From assembly GCA_022578965.1 (NCBI GenBank), contig MU400589.1, forward strand, positions 1 to 64,000: 64,000 nt of DNA, in the 5' to 3' direction. The notes below the pieces were generated by a model, which worked only from the letters and a program-made list of their open reading frames with translations, did no database searches and was not told where the DNA came from. Positions 33,890-46,949 of the stretch are shown here, piece by piece. Position numbers and translations under genes: made by a program. Source of the DNA: Xylaria sp. FL1777 (Eukaryota > Ascomycota > Sordariomycetes > Xylariales > Xylariaceae). Within the stretch, counting starts at the first letter, position 1; the number at the start of each line of letters is the position of its first letter.

Positions 33890-36800
33890 CGAGTCTCCAG
33901 AGTAGTGAGGTCAAGCCGTCTTATAGTTGTTGTTGGCGGCGTAATACTATCATCTCGTCGTTGTTAATGTTATTGTATTGAATGGCGACAACTTTGTTGC
34001 ATCCATCTTTTTTATTTCTTGGATTTGCGATCTTCTCCCTTATCTTATCGCTGGAAAGGGTCCCGCTAAAATACAACTGCGTGCCATACCTTAAGTAGGT
34101 ACCTACCTACCTGGGTACTGAGTACTGAAGCGCTAACACATTACAATAGGTAATCTTTTATAGCCCAGGTGCTCTTACGGCCACTCGGCAACCTTCCAGC
34201 CACCAAGGTAGTGATCTAGTATACCTACAGTACTTATACTATATAGGTACAATTCTAGATGGCCGGTAACGTGTCTCAGATAAGCGAGAGCTAAATCGCC
34301 TTCCAAGTTGTTGAGCCTGAAGCTCTTGAGAAACATCACAGAGTGATTTGGGAGACTGGGTGGTCCGGGGAGTCCAGGCTCTGTAACTCGGTAGGTGGGT
34401 ACCTATTCTTACCTACCTAGCTACCTACCTACTTACACTATCTCAATTCTTGGCGCTGATACCATCAAATGTTAACTTAGGTGGGCGCAATATAGCCGTA
34501 AAGAAAGGATCATGAGGTAAGTAATATAATTAGAAGTTCACCCGTTCATCATACTCTGCGATGGGGTGTGACCGAATCAATTACTATCAGTGACCGCAAA
34601 TCATACGTATTGGTTTCAACTATTGTAGTTGTTGTTAAGCAAAAGACAGTGATTAACTCCTTCTGTGGCTAAGTCTACACTTGGGCCACGGTCTGTAGCG
34701 CGTCTATACGTATCAATACCGGTTGATGCGAATAGAGGTACAATGCACCGGCACCGAGCAAGCCAATCAATAGGAATACCAAACGACTGGGCCCATACAC
34801 GATTCAGGGCCTAGGTTACCACTGTGTACGCATAAGTAGGTAGACTTCGCAACCAATCCGGGCTTTGTCTGGGTGAGGCTCGGCCCGAGGTAACCGCACT
34901 AACCCGGCCATCGGATAGATGGCAAACCAGGTACAATTAATTATACGATACCTACCTAGGTACCTATACTACTTCTATACTATGCTATATACTAGGTACA
35001 TACTAGTATATATATCCAACCTTGACAGTATAGCTGGTGCGTATTGTAGATGCAATATGCGGAGACGCCAAGGGCAGCAAAGGTTGAATACTATAATACA
35101 AAACACCATAATTAAGTTGTCGGTGATGTGCTCTCTGATGGTTGAACTCTCGGTCGGCTCGGTCCAGCCATGGCAGCGGTACTTATATAATCGATATGAA
35201 TACCTTAACTACTTACACGAGTGCGACGGCAATACAATAAAAGTATTGCAACTGACGTCGTCATCCTGTTGTTAAAGTGATGATCATTCGAGGTATGTTC
35301 TAATTTTGAATATATAGGTCATTAATTTCGGTGCTCATAAACAGGCAACTAAAGGCGTGGTGATAAGCTAAAATAGTAAATAGGTCAGAAGAGTAAACAA
35401 GTCTACATACACAAGCTTTTATTAAATAGGCAGAAAATATCAAGTTGTGCTGTCTTTTGTTTCTTGAAAATGCTGGAAGCACGGTGGATGACATAAACTT
35501 AGCCCGGCGAATTTCGCCGACAGCCCCTGTTCTCCGGCCCGAAGTCTAGTTCTTTATCCGACTCCTCATTGACATCCACTTATTAATAGACCCTCGACTC
35601 CCGCCCGAAAGCAACTTCTCCAGTACGCTATATTCAGGTCATAGCGATCTGCATCTATTTCTATGACTTCCTAATCAATCGGCACAGCCATATCGACGGT
35701 CTGCGACGAGAAGGATAGGTCAGGGTTGTGCAAGAGGGGATGGCTGTAGTAATAAAACAGTCACCGAGACGGAGCCGGAGCCTCTAATTCCGATCTTCTC
35801 GAGACGGCATGGCATCGGAATGCCGCGGGTGATGGAGAATACCAAGAAATACCAAGGATACCCAGGATAAACACCAAATCGAACGACTACCCCTCTACCA
35901 AGTCCGACTAACTATCGACATGATTATCTACGGTCTAGATCCGGATCCGGGCCCATCTAAGTCCAGGTTGTTCCCGTTCGGGCAGCATGGGGCGACGCGA
36001 CGATGCAAGCAGGACGAATCCTTCCACATACATACGCCCTACCTTTTCTGATGTCCAGTAAGAACGACAGGAACCATTGAATCCGCACACCGACCATGAA
36101 TGTGGTCTCCAGTGCCACGCGTCGATATCCTCTATTAAGGTTTGGATATATATCATATGATACAATGTCTTATCTGCTTACTGCCGAGATGTTGCTTTTC
36201 CATCGACATACAATGCAATAACCAGCAAGTATTGCAGTATAAATAAGCGCTAAAAGCAAATCCGCATGGAAGGATGCTGTACTGCATAGATCCCCAGTAA
36301 TCAGAAGAGCCGCCAATCAGGTACTTGCGGGCTTGTTCGAGGTTATCTTCATGTAGGACCTTGAACAGAGAATCTGCAACGGAGCTGCATATCGATATTC
36401 CGGCAGACGCATGCCGGGGAAGCCAGAAAACTACTACATTCACAAAAGAGGCACACAGACAGACATAGAGTTGGTCACCGTAGGAACAAGACCCCCAGAC
36501 CCGAGCCAAGTCCATAAACCCAGTATATGCAGCATGGGACTCTGCATGGCTATTGCCAGCCTGACTGGACAAATGCAGTTTGAGGGTCCACATACTTTCT
36601 ACACTATCATGTGCGTAGTCGCTCCGCGACTTTGTGTATGAACCAACCATACCATCTGAAGGCATTGGGTCTCATGCTCGTAATCCCGGCCGCCACTAAA
36701 GCACAACATTACAGCGGCGTTACAAACTCGCTTGGTCCAATTAATAAGGCCGCCGGCTAGTGAAGAATGACATCAGCCTGTGAGTCAACTACTACTAATT

Positions 36801-38112
36801 TATTCTAAGCATGCCAACAGATAATTAGTCTATAATACAACCCACCATACATCTTGGTCCAGGATCAAAAAGTAGCATTCTAGAACTTACAGACAACCAT
36901 AATTCCGTCGGTAATATAAACAACAACGATAGACATGCCCAAATACGGCGTATCATTGTCTCTAGAGACTGTTTGATTCCGACTTCGTTCGCCCGCATTA
37001 TTGCAACCACACGGGTCTCATTGTGCCTGCATCAAATTTCTAGGCTGATAAGGTGACAGGGTGGCGTCACCGCTTGATGCCGTCTCGTATGCAGGGAGCT
37101 TCCATAGCCCGGCTCCCCATATTCCTTCAAGTTCCCTGCAGTCTTCGGTGAATTCTACATGTGACGTATTTCTCATCGGGAATTGGTAACTGACGGCATT
37201 ATTGGCTTGGCTTATATATCGTCTGATTAATAGTTTAAATTCCTGGACCGATCTGTCAAAATGCGCGTTGGCTACTGTAAGCCTCAACATATAGTAAACC
37301 AGTAAACCAATTTACTACTCTCGTGACCTAGGCACCGCCGGTGATTTACTTCAGACAATAAACCTCAAAAATTGTCTCATTATCCTGCACGTGGCAATCG
37401 GTATCATGACCATATGCAGGACTTCGGTATTGTTCAACTAGGCACATTCGGAGCAAGGTAAAGAAGTGGATAAGAAAATAAGCGACTGCTAGGTCAACCC
37501 CGAAGTCCACCCCATGGTCTATCGGCAGACATATTTGGGGACCTCTCAAGCACATATTCAACGGTCTAGGACTGGTATAGGGGGGTGGCACAGCATAAGT
37601 GCTGATCTAACTACACAATTCTAGGCCTCTTCACCGCCAACGTCGGCCCATTCCCAAATGGCTGGGTCGGCGCGTATCGAAAGTTAAAGTCGACCTCTGA
37701 CGCCAATGCGTGGAAGACACACCTAATATGTGACAGGTATTATTTATTGGGTAATAGTGCACGCCGCCGTTACCGCCTGTTCTCGAGCCACAACAATCGA
37801 TCCGTTACCAGAAAAGGGGGAACCCGGGGAGGACGGGTTATCATGGATATACCTAGATGGTATATTGAATCGTATGATCTAAATCGAATTTCTATGTCGA
37901 TCTACATGCGGAACTAGCAAAACCGTAACCCCAACTCCATTGGCTTTGCAGTGGCCGCACGTTAGAAAACCCCGTAGCCAGCCATATATACAATACAAGA
38001 TGCAATATCGTTCCGCAATAGAGGACGACGGTGGCTGTTATATATACATATTTACCATGTGTCAATGGCGTAACGTAGTCGTAATTAATCGTCGTAGCGA
38101 GAGCAAGGGCGG
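33890..38112. other. gene-poor region with TACCTA repeats and possible coding relics
   Basis: TAGGTACC/TACCTACC clusters lie at 34094-34113 and 34390-34436. Several stretches look weakly coding but do not assemble: minus-strand frames at 37290-37018, 37010-36825 (a GTAAGT donor follows its FILPTELWLS segment) and 36665-36153 (hydrophobic, Cys-rich), a minus-strand end around 35672-35850, and a plus-strand stretch at about 37395-37740 with a CTAAC...TTCTAG acceptor at 37626. They may be relics of one or two genes. No family is recognised. Confidence 0.35.
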
Positions 38113-39256
38113 CTATTCTTTCCGCATCAGCTGCTCCGCAAGCGGTGAACATATGTCGTAGTTCGCCTGGAAGAACTCGGCCGTCTCACCACTCCGCCGC
38201 TGCATCTCGTTGTCGAACAGATTCAGCATGGCGCCCACGCCCGGTATCCTTTCCAGCCTATTGACCGACTGTCTCCAGGCCTCCATGTGCCTCGTGCTCG
38301 CCAGAGCATTGAGCTCACGCACGCGCGTCTCCAGCGTCTCCAGCACGGCCGGGTTCTCTTTGGGCGGCCTCTGTCCGTTCGTTGGCGGGGCCTTGCGCAT
38401 CCATTCCAGGTACTCTGCCACCACGGAGGAAATCCCGGCGATCTCCGCCTGCGTGTTGAATACGGCCATGCCGAAGGCCGTGAGCTCGGCCAGGATGTGG
38501 TTGGCGTCGTCGGCTCTGTGTCCCCTCCCACTGGGCGACGGCGGCGGCGACGTCGTGGACGTAGAGGAGCCGTTTACTATCCTGACTTCCCGAAGGCTCG
38601 GCATCTGTCTGTGTGAGTACACGCTCTCACGCCGGAATGTGGACGGGGTGGTACTAGGCCCCGACATTTCGTCTATCCGTCTCAGGTCATCCATGTGGAA
38701 GTGAGACGGGTCATTAGGCACGCCCATATGTGGGCTAGGTATGTAGTTCATGAACTCGCTATCTAGGTTCTCTGGTGACATTGGCAATGAGTGGTGTGAG
38801 AAGGGGGTTGACGGTAATCCGTGAACCCCCGCGGACATGAAGGGGTCTCCCGTCGGCACTGGTGTCTGCATCTGCAGGTTAAACGCCGAACAGTCCGGAT
38901 ACTCGACTCCAATCGTCGAGTTCGGTGTCGCAATCGGCAGTTCATTTGTAGTAGTGGGCTTGTTCGTGTTACTTTGTGTTAATATATAGGCTTCTGCTTT
39001 ATCTGTATTCGTTCTACGTCAGCTTTCTCGGAATGTCACCCTCGACAACTCCCAAAGCAGCAGGGATAGTACCTAATCGCTCCTGTAAACTCTCGATAGT
39101 CTGGGCTAAGTCGGCTTTTGTGGGTTTGTGAGTCGGCACATAGACACATGTCTCGCCTGACCGCCGACATTTCTCGCAAGAGGGTTGACCTCCATCACAC
39201 CGTACTTTTCTGTCGCGACATAGTTTACAAGCTATATGACGAGAGATGTTGTTCAT
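38113..39256 (-). CDS. Zn2Cys6 (fungal binuclear cluster) transcription factor
   Basis: Exons 39256-39040 and 38993-38113, separated by a 46-nt intron with a CTGAC branch point, join in phase 1 to give 365 residues. Residues 10-37 hold the full binuclear zinc cluster, spaced C-x2-C-x6-C-x6-C-x2-C-x6-C (ACKLCRDRKVRC, then SCEKCRRSGETC). A short leucine-bearing coiled segment follows (LAQTIESLQERL, about 50-62). The remainder is Ser/Pro-rich with no fungal-specific middle homology domain; the last 130 residues are predicted helical (ILAELTAFGMAV, VRELNALASTRHMEAW). Such proteins bind CGG-type sites and often control secondary metabolism or nutrient genes. No biosynthetic cluster adjoins it, so targets are unknown. 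Confidence 0.9.
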
Positions 39257-42200
39257 GATTAGAGCGTGGGAGCGTGACTGAACCGGGCGATGAGGGAGTA
39301 TGACTAGTCGACTATCTTAGCCGGTTGTTAGCCGAGCTCCCTCGTAAAATCTATGGCCGGTTACTTTCTCTATGACTTTCGATGTCGCTCCACACGTGTG
39401 GTGGCCGGTAGGTAGTAGTAAAGTAGCAAGTTTGCTTTTGCCACAAAGCATTGGGTAGGTTGGGATCCAGTTGAGGGTATAAAGTAAAGTCACCGCCAAG
39501 CTTTGGGTATGGGGGCTGGTCTAATGCCCGCAGGTCCAATTAAGCTATCGAGCTTACTTATTACGGTTCGATTAGCAGGCACTGAATCCACTGGCCGATT
39601 CCATGAATAATTCGAATGGGGTCTAAATACATAACTAGGATCTGAATGGTTTCTGGTGTGGGGGTTTCTTATTTCTCTAGTGTAGCCCGTAGAACTGTGG
39701 AAAGTCGTGTCGAAGAGAAAAAACGATAGCCCCTGCTTGCTCTCTTTGGGCACACTTACGCAGTACGTCCTCCTTTGCGGAAACCTGGAGAGATATGTAC
39801 TGGGTACTGTAGTAAGGAAGCATGATCCGATCGGCTACGTAATCGGCAGTCAGTTTAAGTCGAAGATGGGGACCACGAAAACCTGCTCTCATGTTCCTTG
39901 CAGTCTTACTTCATCAAGGGGTGTGAGAGAAGCAGATACCTATCACGGCTACTTGAGCCAGCCCAATTACTCTATTGATTTCTTCAAGGATGGGCCTACC
40001 TTAGATCCTCAAACGCCGTGCTCAAGCTACGGGTTGACTACGCTACGGTATGTATTATTAGATCAACGAGGTTTACTATGTGTAGGTCAAACCATGAGTA
40101 AGAGCTACGTATTTGGCCTACTTTAAGCTGGTTCATTCAGCCCACTTTAACGAGGCTCACGGTGACACGGTAATTACGTGGGTATTCTCCGTTGAGTTCT
40201 CCCGAAAGAAGCCGTTAATAAGTCGTCAGCCAAGCTACCAGCTTCCAAGTAAGCAGCAGAGTAGTATAGATGAAGGATAGGTATGTCTAAAGTGAAACGG
40301 TCTTATGAGTAAGGTTAGTTTCAATCCTAATTAGACAGCGGGTCCCTGGCAAAAATAGCTTTAAGAAGAAGCTGCCTATTAGTGTAAGACTAGGACCGTT
40401 AGGTACAAGGTTGCATGCCAAGCCCTTGGCATATCCAGCTGTAACTTAAGGTATGCGATAAGCTGACTGACGCACTTGCGCAATGCTTCATTGGGAATAG
40501 GGATCTAGATATATATTATCTACACCACTATTATCACCAGAAAGACTCTTTAGTTAATCCTTCAAGGAGCCATTCGGGACGTATTACCGAGAATATGATC
40601 GACTGGTTCAGCCTATATCATGAGGCGAAGTCCCAATCGAACATCAAATGCAACGTCTGCATAGGTCAATCAACGGTGACCGAGGTGACCTGCCTAATTA
40701 ATATCTTGCGTGATGCTCATCACTGAGATGAACAGCATACATTACATAGAATATTGCAATACTGTAGGTATTCTTCCCGAACACTAAGGCAGCTCAACTA
40801 TGACAACTCCGTATGGGAAATTATTTCAAATTGGAGCGACGAAATAAACCTGTTATCTACATAACACTGCAGCGTTTGACTTCTCGCTAGGAAAGGACTC
40901 AACATGGGCGAACTATATGTACTCTACGATCGTACCACCAGTCCCTCACCGTGCACTACCCTCAAACTATCCGTTCATGGTTTCCCCGCTCGTAAGTGGG
41001 CATAGTCGTGATGAATTGACCCATCTTTTCATGTAGATGGATGCAGATTTCGTAAGGTACTCACAATGGGTTCGGACATTTAAGTGGATGTCGGTCATCC
41101 TACCGCCAGTCACGGGAAGGCTCCTATGAATCTCAACTCTGAAAACAATTCTGGTACGGCAATGTGCTCCGGAAGTCTAGAACTGATGCAAAACTCCAGG
41201 ATTATTCATAGACCCTGCCGCCACGGGATTAGATGTGAGGGATAAACGAAAGTCGCCGAGATGTGCGTAACCGGGCCGTCCCGCTATGACGAGAATGATG
41301 CCATTTTTTTGGTTGCATGGGAAATGTTCACTCAAGTTTCTTCCACGACAATGATTCGTCTCCATAAACACGGCTAATGATGGCATCGCCTAGCATAGGA
41401 AATTGACATCAGCCAGGACTCGTATTTATCTCTCATCCTGGTATGTAACTAATTTTGGAGCTCATTTACATAGATATCCCTATTTATACATATCTGTATA
41501 GTACCTATCAAGCAAGCATTGAGCCGCGAGCTCCAATTCCAGGGATTCAGATAACTTTGCCTCCTAAGTGGTGCCTGCATATCGCTACCTACCTCCGAAA
41601 CTCCATTATATTACTCCAAGTATGTCTTGGTATGGTGGATGCCTTTCATGTTCGGCTTGGAAACTTGGTTTACGTATGACATTGGTATACCTCTATATAT
41701 ATATGTCCCCAAGTTCGATTACACTAAGAGCCGCGCATTGATTAAGCATCCTCCATAGGGCCCGGTAGACACAGCTAGTACATGTATTGCACTAGAGCTC
41801 GGCTAAAGCTCCAAGTGCTGTCCCGCTTATCTTATGACACAGCCAGGCATTTTTGGGGTTAGGATGGCAATCCTAATTGCCGCTGCTAGATAGAGTACAC
41901 GTATGTGTACTCATCGCCAAGTCGCTACGCCATGCCCTGTCACCACATGCATACTGTACATGCTTCATCATTTAAGCTTACTCTGTACCGCATCGCGAGT
42001 TTAGCCTCCTAAGCTAAAACATGTACATGTAAGACGCTAATCTCCCCTGCCATTCGCAAACCGAACCAGCACACAATTATAAGTGGTTTGTGATGCATTG
42101 GGGCTCGTTACGCTAAGAGCTTCCAATTTCAGGGCCTCGCAATGAACGAGCCGATTCAGCGTGTCTAGAATGCTGTGCTTTGGCCTAACCACCATTCGAT

Positions 42201-45200
42201 GGTATCTTGCACTCTAGAGACACATCCAGTCTACATGTATACCATGATCGGAGAGCAGAGAAGGACAACATCCCGAGGCACGTCAGGCTTCTGATACCCC
42301 TGAGGGCCACTAAGACTTAAAGGATTCTATCTACTGTAGTGTACATCCCCTTTCCGAAGGTGCCGATGGAACTAGCAATGGCGCCAAAATTAGTGTACGC
42401 CGAAAGGCCCAATACTAAGTATGAGCTGCACGGGCTCTCAGAGTTGCCTGCCGGCCCTATCGTGCCCCTGACAAGTGAAGCGATGCCCCATGTCAGTAGT
42501 GTATACTAGACACAATCCCTGCCACTTGGTGGATCACCGGGCGTGGCGTTCATAGTAATCATTTTTCTACACTACATCACAGCATTACTTTCTCGTGTCC
42601 ATAGATAGACCAGCTGTAAGACGACTTGCTTTTGTATATATGAATAGGTACGGGGGGAGATTATAGAACGAGCAAACCTTGAACGGAATCATCGGACTCT
42701 ACAGTATCTCTCCCAATTTACAGTGCCAGGCCCACCATCGACAATGGAACGACAAGACATGTGGAGTGACAAAAGAACATTGAATCAATGATCATAAATA
42801 TATACATACACGATAGCAACGATCACGGTTTAATTTTCCACTCTGTATCCAGAACAGGTCATTGATTACTCAACATTCGCCTCAGAGCTTTTATAGTATT
42901 GTAGCAAGGAAGCTGAAATGGTATAGTAATACAATATATTTCTGCTGGATCTCAGAATAATCTGCTATGAGACGAATCATTCCTGAAACAAAAAGGCGTT
43001 GTGCATTGGCAACAGAGATCACGAGTGTTGTCCCGGTCCCTACTACTTGATGCCACAGTTGACAATTGTTCGATGTCCGAAGAATCGAAGAAGAAAAAGG
43101 TTTATCTTGAATTGTATCGCTTAGTGAATGGCCTGCGCAGTAACCTACCAAGTGTAGTAATGTCCGTGGTACGACCTACGCTATCATAAGCTTAATACAA
43201 CTTCATTAAACATACGGGGTTGTGTAGATTCTTAAGGAGACTCGGCTTATTGTACAATTGTGCCGTATTATCCTATCATTTGCTGCGCCAACTTAGTTTT
43301 ATGCCAGCCGACTTTAGTAGCAAACCTACATAGCCTTTTTCAACAGCTTTAATTCCTTCACCAGTAGCCGTAGTCTCAACATATACCATTAAAATTATGG
43401 TCTTCGTAAAGCCATTTAACCTAGTTTACTCAAACCATGATGACAGGATTGGCGGCGATTACTGAGCGCCCTGTATCGGAATCACCGCGCATGAGGACGT
43501 TCACAACAATGCTTGCTGTATGCTTGTAAAGCTAAGCTATTCTGCTACGGTTAAATCTAATGACGGTGTAGATTCAGAATACTCTGTGTTTTCAAGACTC
43601 TCTCCCTAACTCTACGGTTGAAAGTTTTAAGGATTAATACATGAAGAGGAGAGAAATCTTATGTATTAAAATCTCAATATAAAAGCCAGGTTATACATAG
43701 AGATGGTATGAAAATACGTTGTTGCATAAAAATGAAAGACTTTAGCTAGGCTGTCTTAAGTGATAATGCACAGAATTCCTTAACCCAAAAACCCTGGTTT
43801 CGTAACAATAGCAATTAAAGATCTAGGGTGTTAGGTCTGCTAACAAGATTATTATACATGGTGATAGTATAAGACCTAGTCCTTTTGACCATATATCGTA
43901 TCCGTAGGTTAGCTCTCCTAAAGTCTACATGATGACTACAACTTACCTACGAACCACAATTCTTATATTCTAAAGCGGCAACGCGGTAAGCTATATATAT
44001 CTATTTAGTAATATACTAGGAAGGGTTAACGCTTAATACCATGTAATCGTACTAAACCAAGGGCATATCATTACTAGTAGCTTAATCTAGCCTTTAGAAC
44101 ACGATTTTCTAGATAAATAGCTCACTACTGGAAAATAACCTGTCAGAGGTTATTGTCCCGGAGTGAATGGGTAGCCCTAGCGGTCACATAGCAGGTAGGT
44201 AGTAAAGGGGTCAGTAGCCATATATGGGTGTGTAGGTTGGTCAATTGGCCCCTAGGGCTTCCCAATGGTAGTTGGTGGGAATAGCCCATATATATACACC
44301 AATCCCACTATATAGACCCTAGGGGTCTATATGTAACCATCTTTGGCAGTCTTATATAAAGTCAAGGGATAACCACTGACTGCAAATAACTCTGCTGCCT
44401 CGGTATTAAGTTTATTAACGCTTGATTATTTACACGTTTATTAAGTAAAACAGTCATAAATAATACCACTAAGGAGGAAAAAAGGAACATAGATCAAATC
44501 AAATAAGATATATAAATCTAATACACAAGGTTTGCTTGTGTAACAAGTAATTGCTCATTAATTGTACAATGAATTTCTTGTTGTTGGATTTCTCATATAC
44601 CTGATTAAGCATTGTTAAAGTCAACATAATGGGCCTCCTAATTCTGCCACTGCGCTACGGTTTCCGTGATGCAAGCAGCTCTTAGCATCACCATGTACCG
44701 GGCCATCCGACTACTACGACCCATTGTCAGATATTCATATTCTGTTGGCTTCAAGGTTGATTATAGTTTATGCATCGGGGATTATTGGATATCCTCGTGA
44801 CACTGGTTTTATTTAGTGTTCAGGCCCGCTCGAATCGACTTTATGTAAAAGGAGGCTATGAGAACCGACCACTGATAGCTTATCATGGTCTATATGTGAG
44901 TACTTTAGGTATATATTTAATATTACCAGGATACGTACCTGGGTCCGTTACCTTGCCTACGCATATGGCTATACTACTACCTTATATGAGCACTGATATG
45001 CTTCCTCCGCTTCTTATTGATAAATAAAATACCTCTTGCCGTAAACCTGTGTTTTCTGCCTTTCCCAAACTCTCCATCTGCCGTTTCTCTTTCCTTAGAC
45101 CCTACTTACTATACTTATCCCCCCCCCATATTATTACACTGTTCGTCTATAGATCTTCCCTGGTTACAAAATTTGAAAACATTACTAGCAGAATCACTTA

Positions 45201-45821
45201 TCGGTGTGTATTAAAGTGTTGATCGGACCCCATTTCACTTCGAAAGCAGCGGTAATATTAGAGTGGCAGCCAAATGGAGCTGAAGGGTTTGTCACGGACC
45301 ATCATAAACGATTCTCCACCTACCTTGAACTTTATGAAAGGTGAAGAGGCTCACTTGCTGATGCCTTCGTGAAAGCGTCCATCTTCTAATCTAGTAAACT
45401 TGACTAAGAATACTGAATCCTCGCCCAGTCCAGAGTTAACACATATTTCAACCAGATTCACACAGAGGGCATCGGGCGCTGTAGTGCAAATAGTGTTAGT
45501 TCAGTATAGTTACATGGAAATCGAATAGTTACTTAATGTAGTATTATACTAGTGTGAGCACATAGTACTGATCTAGATTTAGGGGTATCCGCCACAAGAA
45601 ACTCTCCAAGCCGCCGGGAACCCCTCATGCTAATAAGCTGGTCAAGGATTTCTATGATATCATTGGTAGGAAAGAATATCAAACGACAGGTCAACGAACG
45701 TTCCACAGCTCTTTTGGCGAATGCTCGAACGGAACTGCAAAAATTAAAGCAAGTACGGTATCATCAATTATGAGACACCCAATTAGGTCACAGAAAAGAT
45801 CAATTCATACACGCGGTCAGA
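39257..45821. other. gene-poor TA-rich island
   Basis: About 6.6 kb hold only short open frames (such as 39707-40126 plus and 42891-43151 minus) without domain content. It is visibly TA-rich, with A/T runs at 43500-44650. A structured patch at 44273-44331 is listed separately. A purine tract (AAGGAGGAAAAAAGGAA, about 44471-44487) and a TGTTG...CAACA pair (about 44581-44627) hint at a decayed LTR element but are not enough for a call. An open stretch at about 45187-45344 looks weakly coding. Confidence 0.45.
44273..44331. repeat. pair of adjacent inverted repeats
   Basis: TGGTGGGA (44273-44280) pairs with TCCCACTA (44303-44310) allowing one G-T. It is followed at once by a perfect 9-bp palindrome, TATAGACCC / GGGTCTATA (44311-44319, 44323-44331), with a 3-nt loop. 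This may be the end of a small inverted-repeat element or a structured site. Confidence 0.6.
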
Positions 45822-46949
45822 ATGAGTTTAATAAGAACGGGTGGCAGGTCTATGATAGGTGCTAGACTTGCATGTATAAGTACCCCGCCCAGCCGTCGAG
45901 CTGTCGGCATTCTCGGCTACTGCCGGCCTTCATTTACCGTCAAGATAAGATCACCTCCTCCTCATCGCCGCACCTTCAACATCACCACAGCTTCTCGCGC
46001 TGCCGCTCCAGCTTCCGCCGCGGTCCTTTGCTCTCGTCGCCGTGCCATCACCACCACAGCCGCTAGCATGTCTCGGCACCCGGACTTCAAGACAGTAGAG
46101 GCGTCGCGGCCTGACTGGGACACGTCCGCCAGCTTCCGGTTCACCAAGACCGCCGATCCCACCTGGACGCCCGGCGGAGGCGCCAACGCCCTCGATGGTG
46201 GCGCTGCCACGTCCAAGAAGCACGTCGCCATCGACCCGTACGAGCCGGGCCGGCCCGCGACCTTCAACTACAAGCTCCTGATCTCCGGCATCACGCCACG
46301 GCCCATCGGCTTCGTCTCGACGCGCTCGGGGGGCGGGGACGGGTCCGGGTCCGGGGGCGAAGAGACGTTCAACCTGGCTCCCTTCTCGTACTTTAACGTG
46401 GTAGCCACCGACCCGCCCATCTTTGCGCTGGGCGTGGCCTCGGCCCTCGCCAAGCCCAAGGACACCCTGCGCCACCTCGTCGCCAACGGCGAGTGCACCG
46501 TGAACATCATCAGCGAGCACTTCATCGAGGCCGCGAACGCGACGAGCGTCGACGCGCCCACGGGCTGCTCGGAGTGGGCCATCAGCGGGCTGACGCCCGT
46601 GCACGACTGCGAGACGGTGCGCGCGCCGCGCGTCCGCGAGGCTGTCTTCACCGTCGAGTGTAAGGTCGAGAGCATCCGGGAATTCGAGAGCCGCGCCGTC
46701 CCCGGCAAGAAATCCGGCTGCGTCATCCTGCTCGAGGGCCTGCGCTTCTGGGTCCGCGAGGACGCTATCAACGCCGAGCGCAACCTCATCGATCCCGAGA
46801 TCCTCCGCCCCATGAGTCGTCTCGGCGGCATCACGTACGGTCGCACCACCGAGGCGATTGAGTTGCCGCGTCCGGTGTTCGAGAGGGATGTTGGCATGGA
46901 GGAGTACGAGAGGCTGAAGAAGAAAGCGACGAATGGGACCGCTGAATGA
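45822..46949 (+). CDS. flavin-reductase-like (FMN-binding split-barrel) protein
   Basis: One frame of 375 residues. The core starts MSRHPDFKTVEASRPDWDTS (Met at 46066) and carries split-barrel flavin-reductase motifs: NYKLLISGITPRPIGFVST, FNLAPFSYFNVVATDPPIFALG, ECTVNIISEHFIEAANATS and the C-terminal RLGGITYGR. Such proteins bind FMN and use NAD(P)H to reduce flavin or are flavin-dependent oxidoreductases; the substrate is unknown. Residues 1-81, between the first ATG and MSRHPDF, are rich in Arg, Ser, Thr and Ala and nearly free of acidic residues, so they may be a mitochondrial presequence; initiation at 46066 would give a shorter cytosolic form. The coding part is far richer in GC than its flanks. 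The long minus-strand frames here are shadows of this GC bias. Confidence 0.88.
   Translation: MSLIRTGGRSMIGARLACISTPPSRRAVGILGYCRPSFTVKIRSPPPHRRTFNITTASRAAAPASAAVLCSRRRAITTTAASMSRHPDFKTVEASRPDWDTSASFRFTKTADPTWTPGGGANALDGGAATSKKHVAIDPYEPGRPATFNYKLLISGITPRPIGFVSTRSGGGDGSGSGGEETFNLAPFSYFNVVATDPPIFALGVASALAKPKDTLRHLVANGECTVNIISEHFIEAANATSVDAPTGCSEWAISGLTPVHDCETVRAPRVREAVFTVECKVESIREFESRAVPGKKSGCVILLEGLRFWVREDAINAERNLIDPEILRPMSRLGGITYGRTTEAIELPRPVFERDVGMEEYERLKKKATNGTAE

Noticed and set aside
36153..36665. 170-codon minus-strand frame, Cys-rich and hydrophobic
   Set aside because: Not called as a gene: no signal peptide, no family motif, and no consistent joining to the frames upstream at 36825-37290. 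Kept only as a note in the intergenic entry.
44581..44627. TGTTG...CAACA pair as a solo LTR
   Set aside because: The interval is only about 45 nt, with no target-site duplication or primer-binding site visible. It is too short for an LTR and is noted only as a hint.
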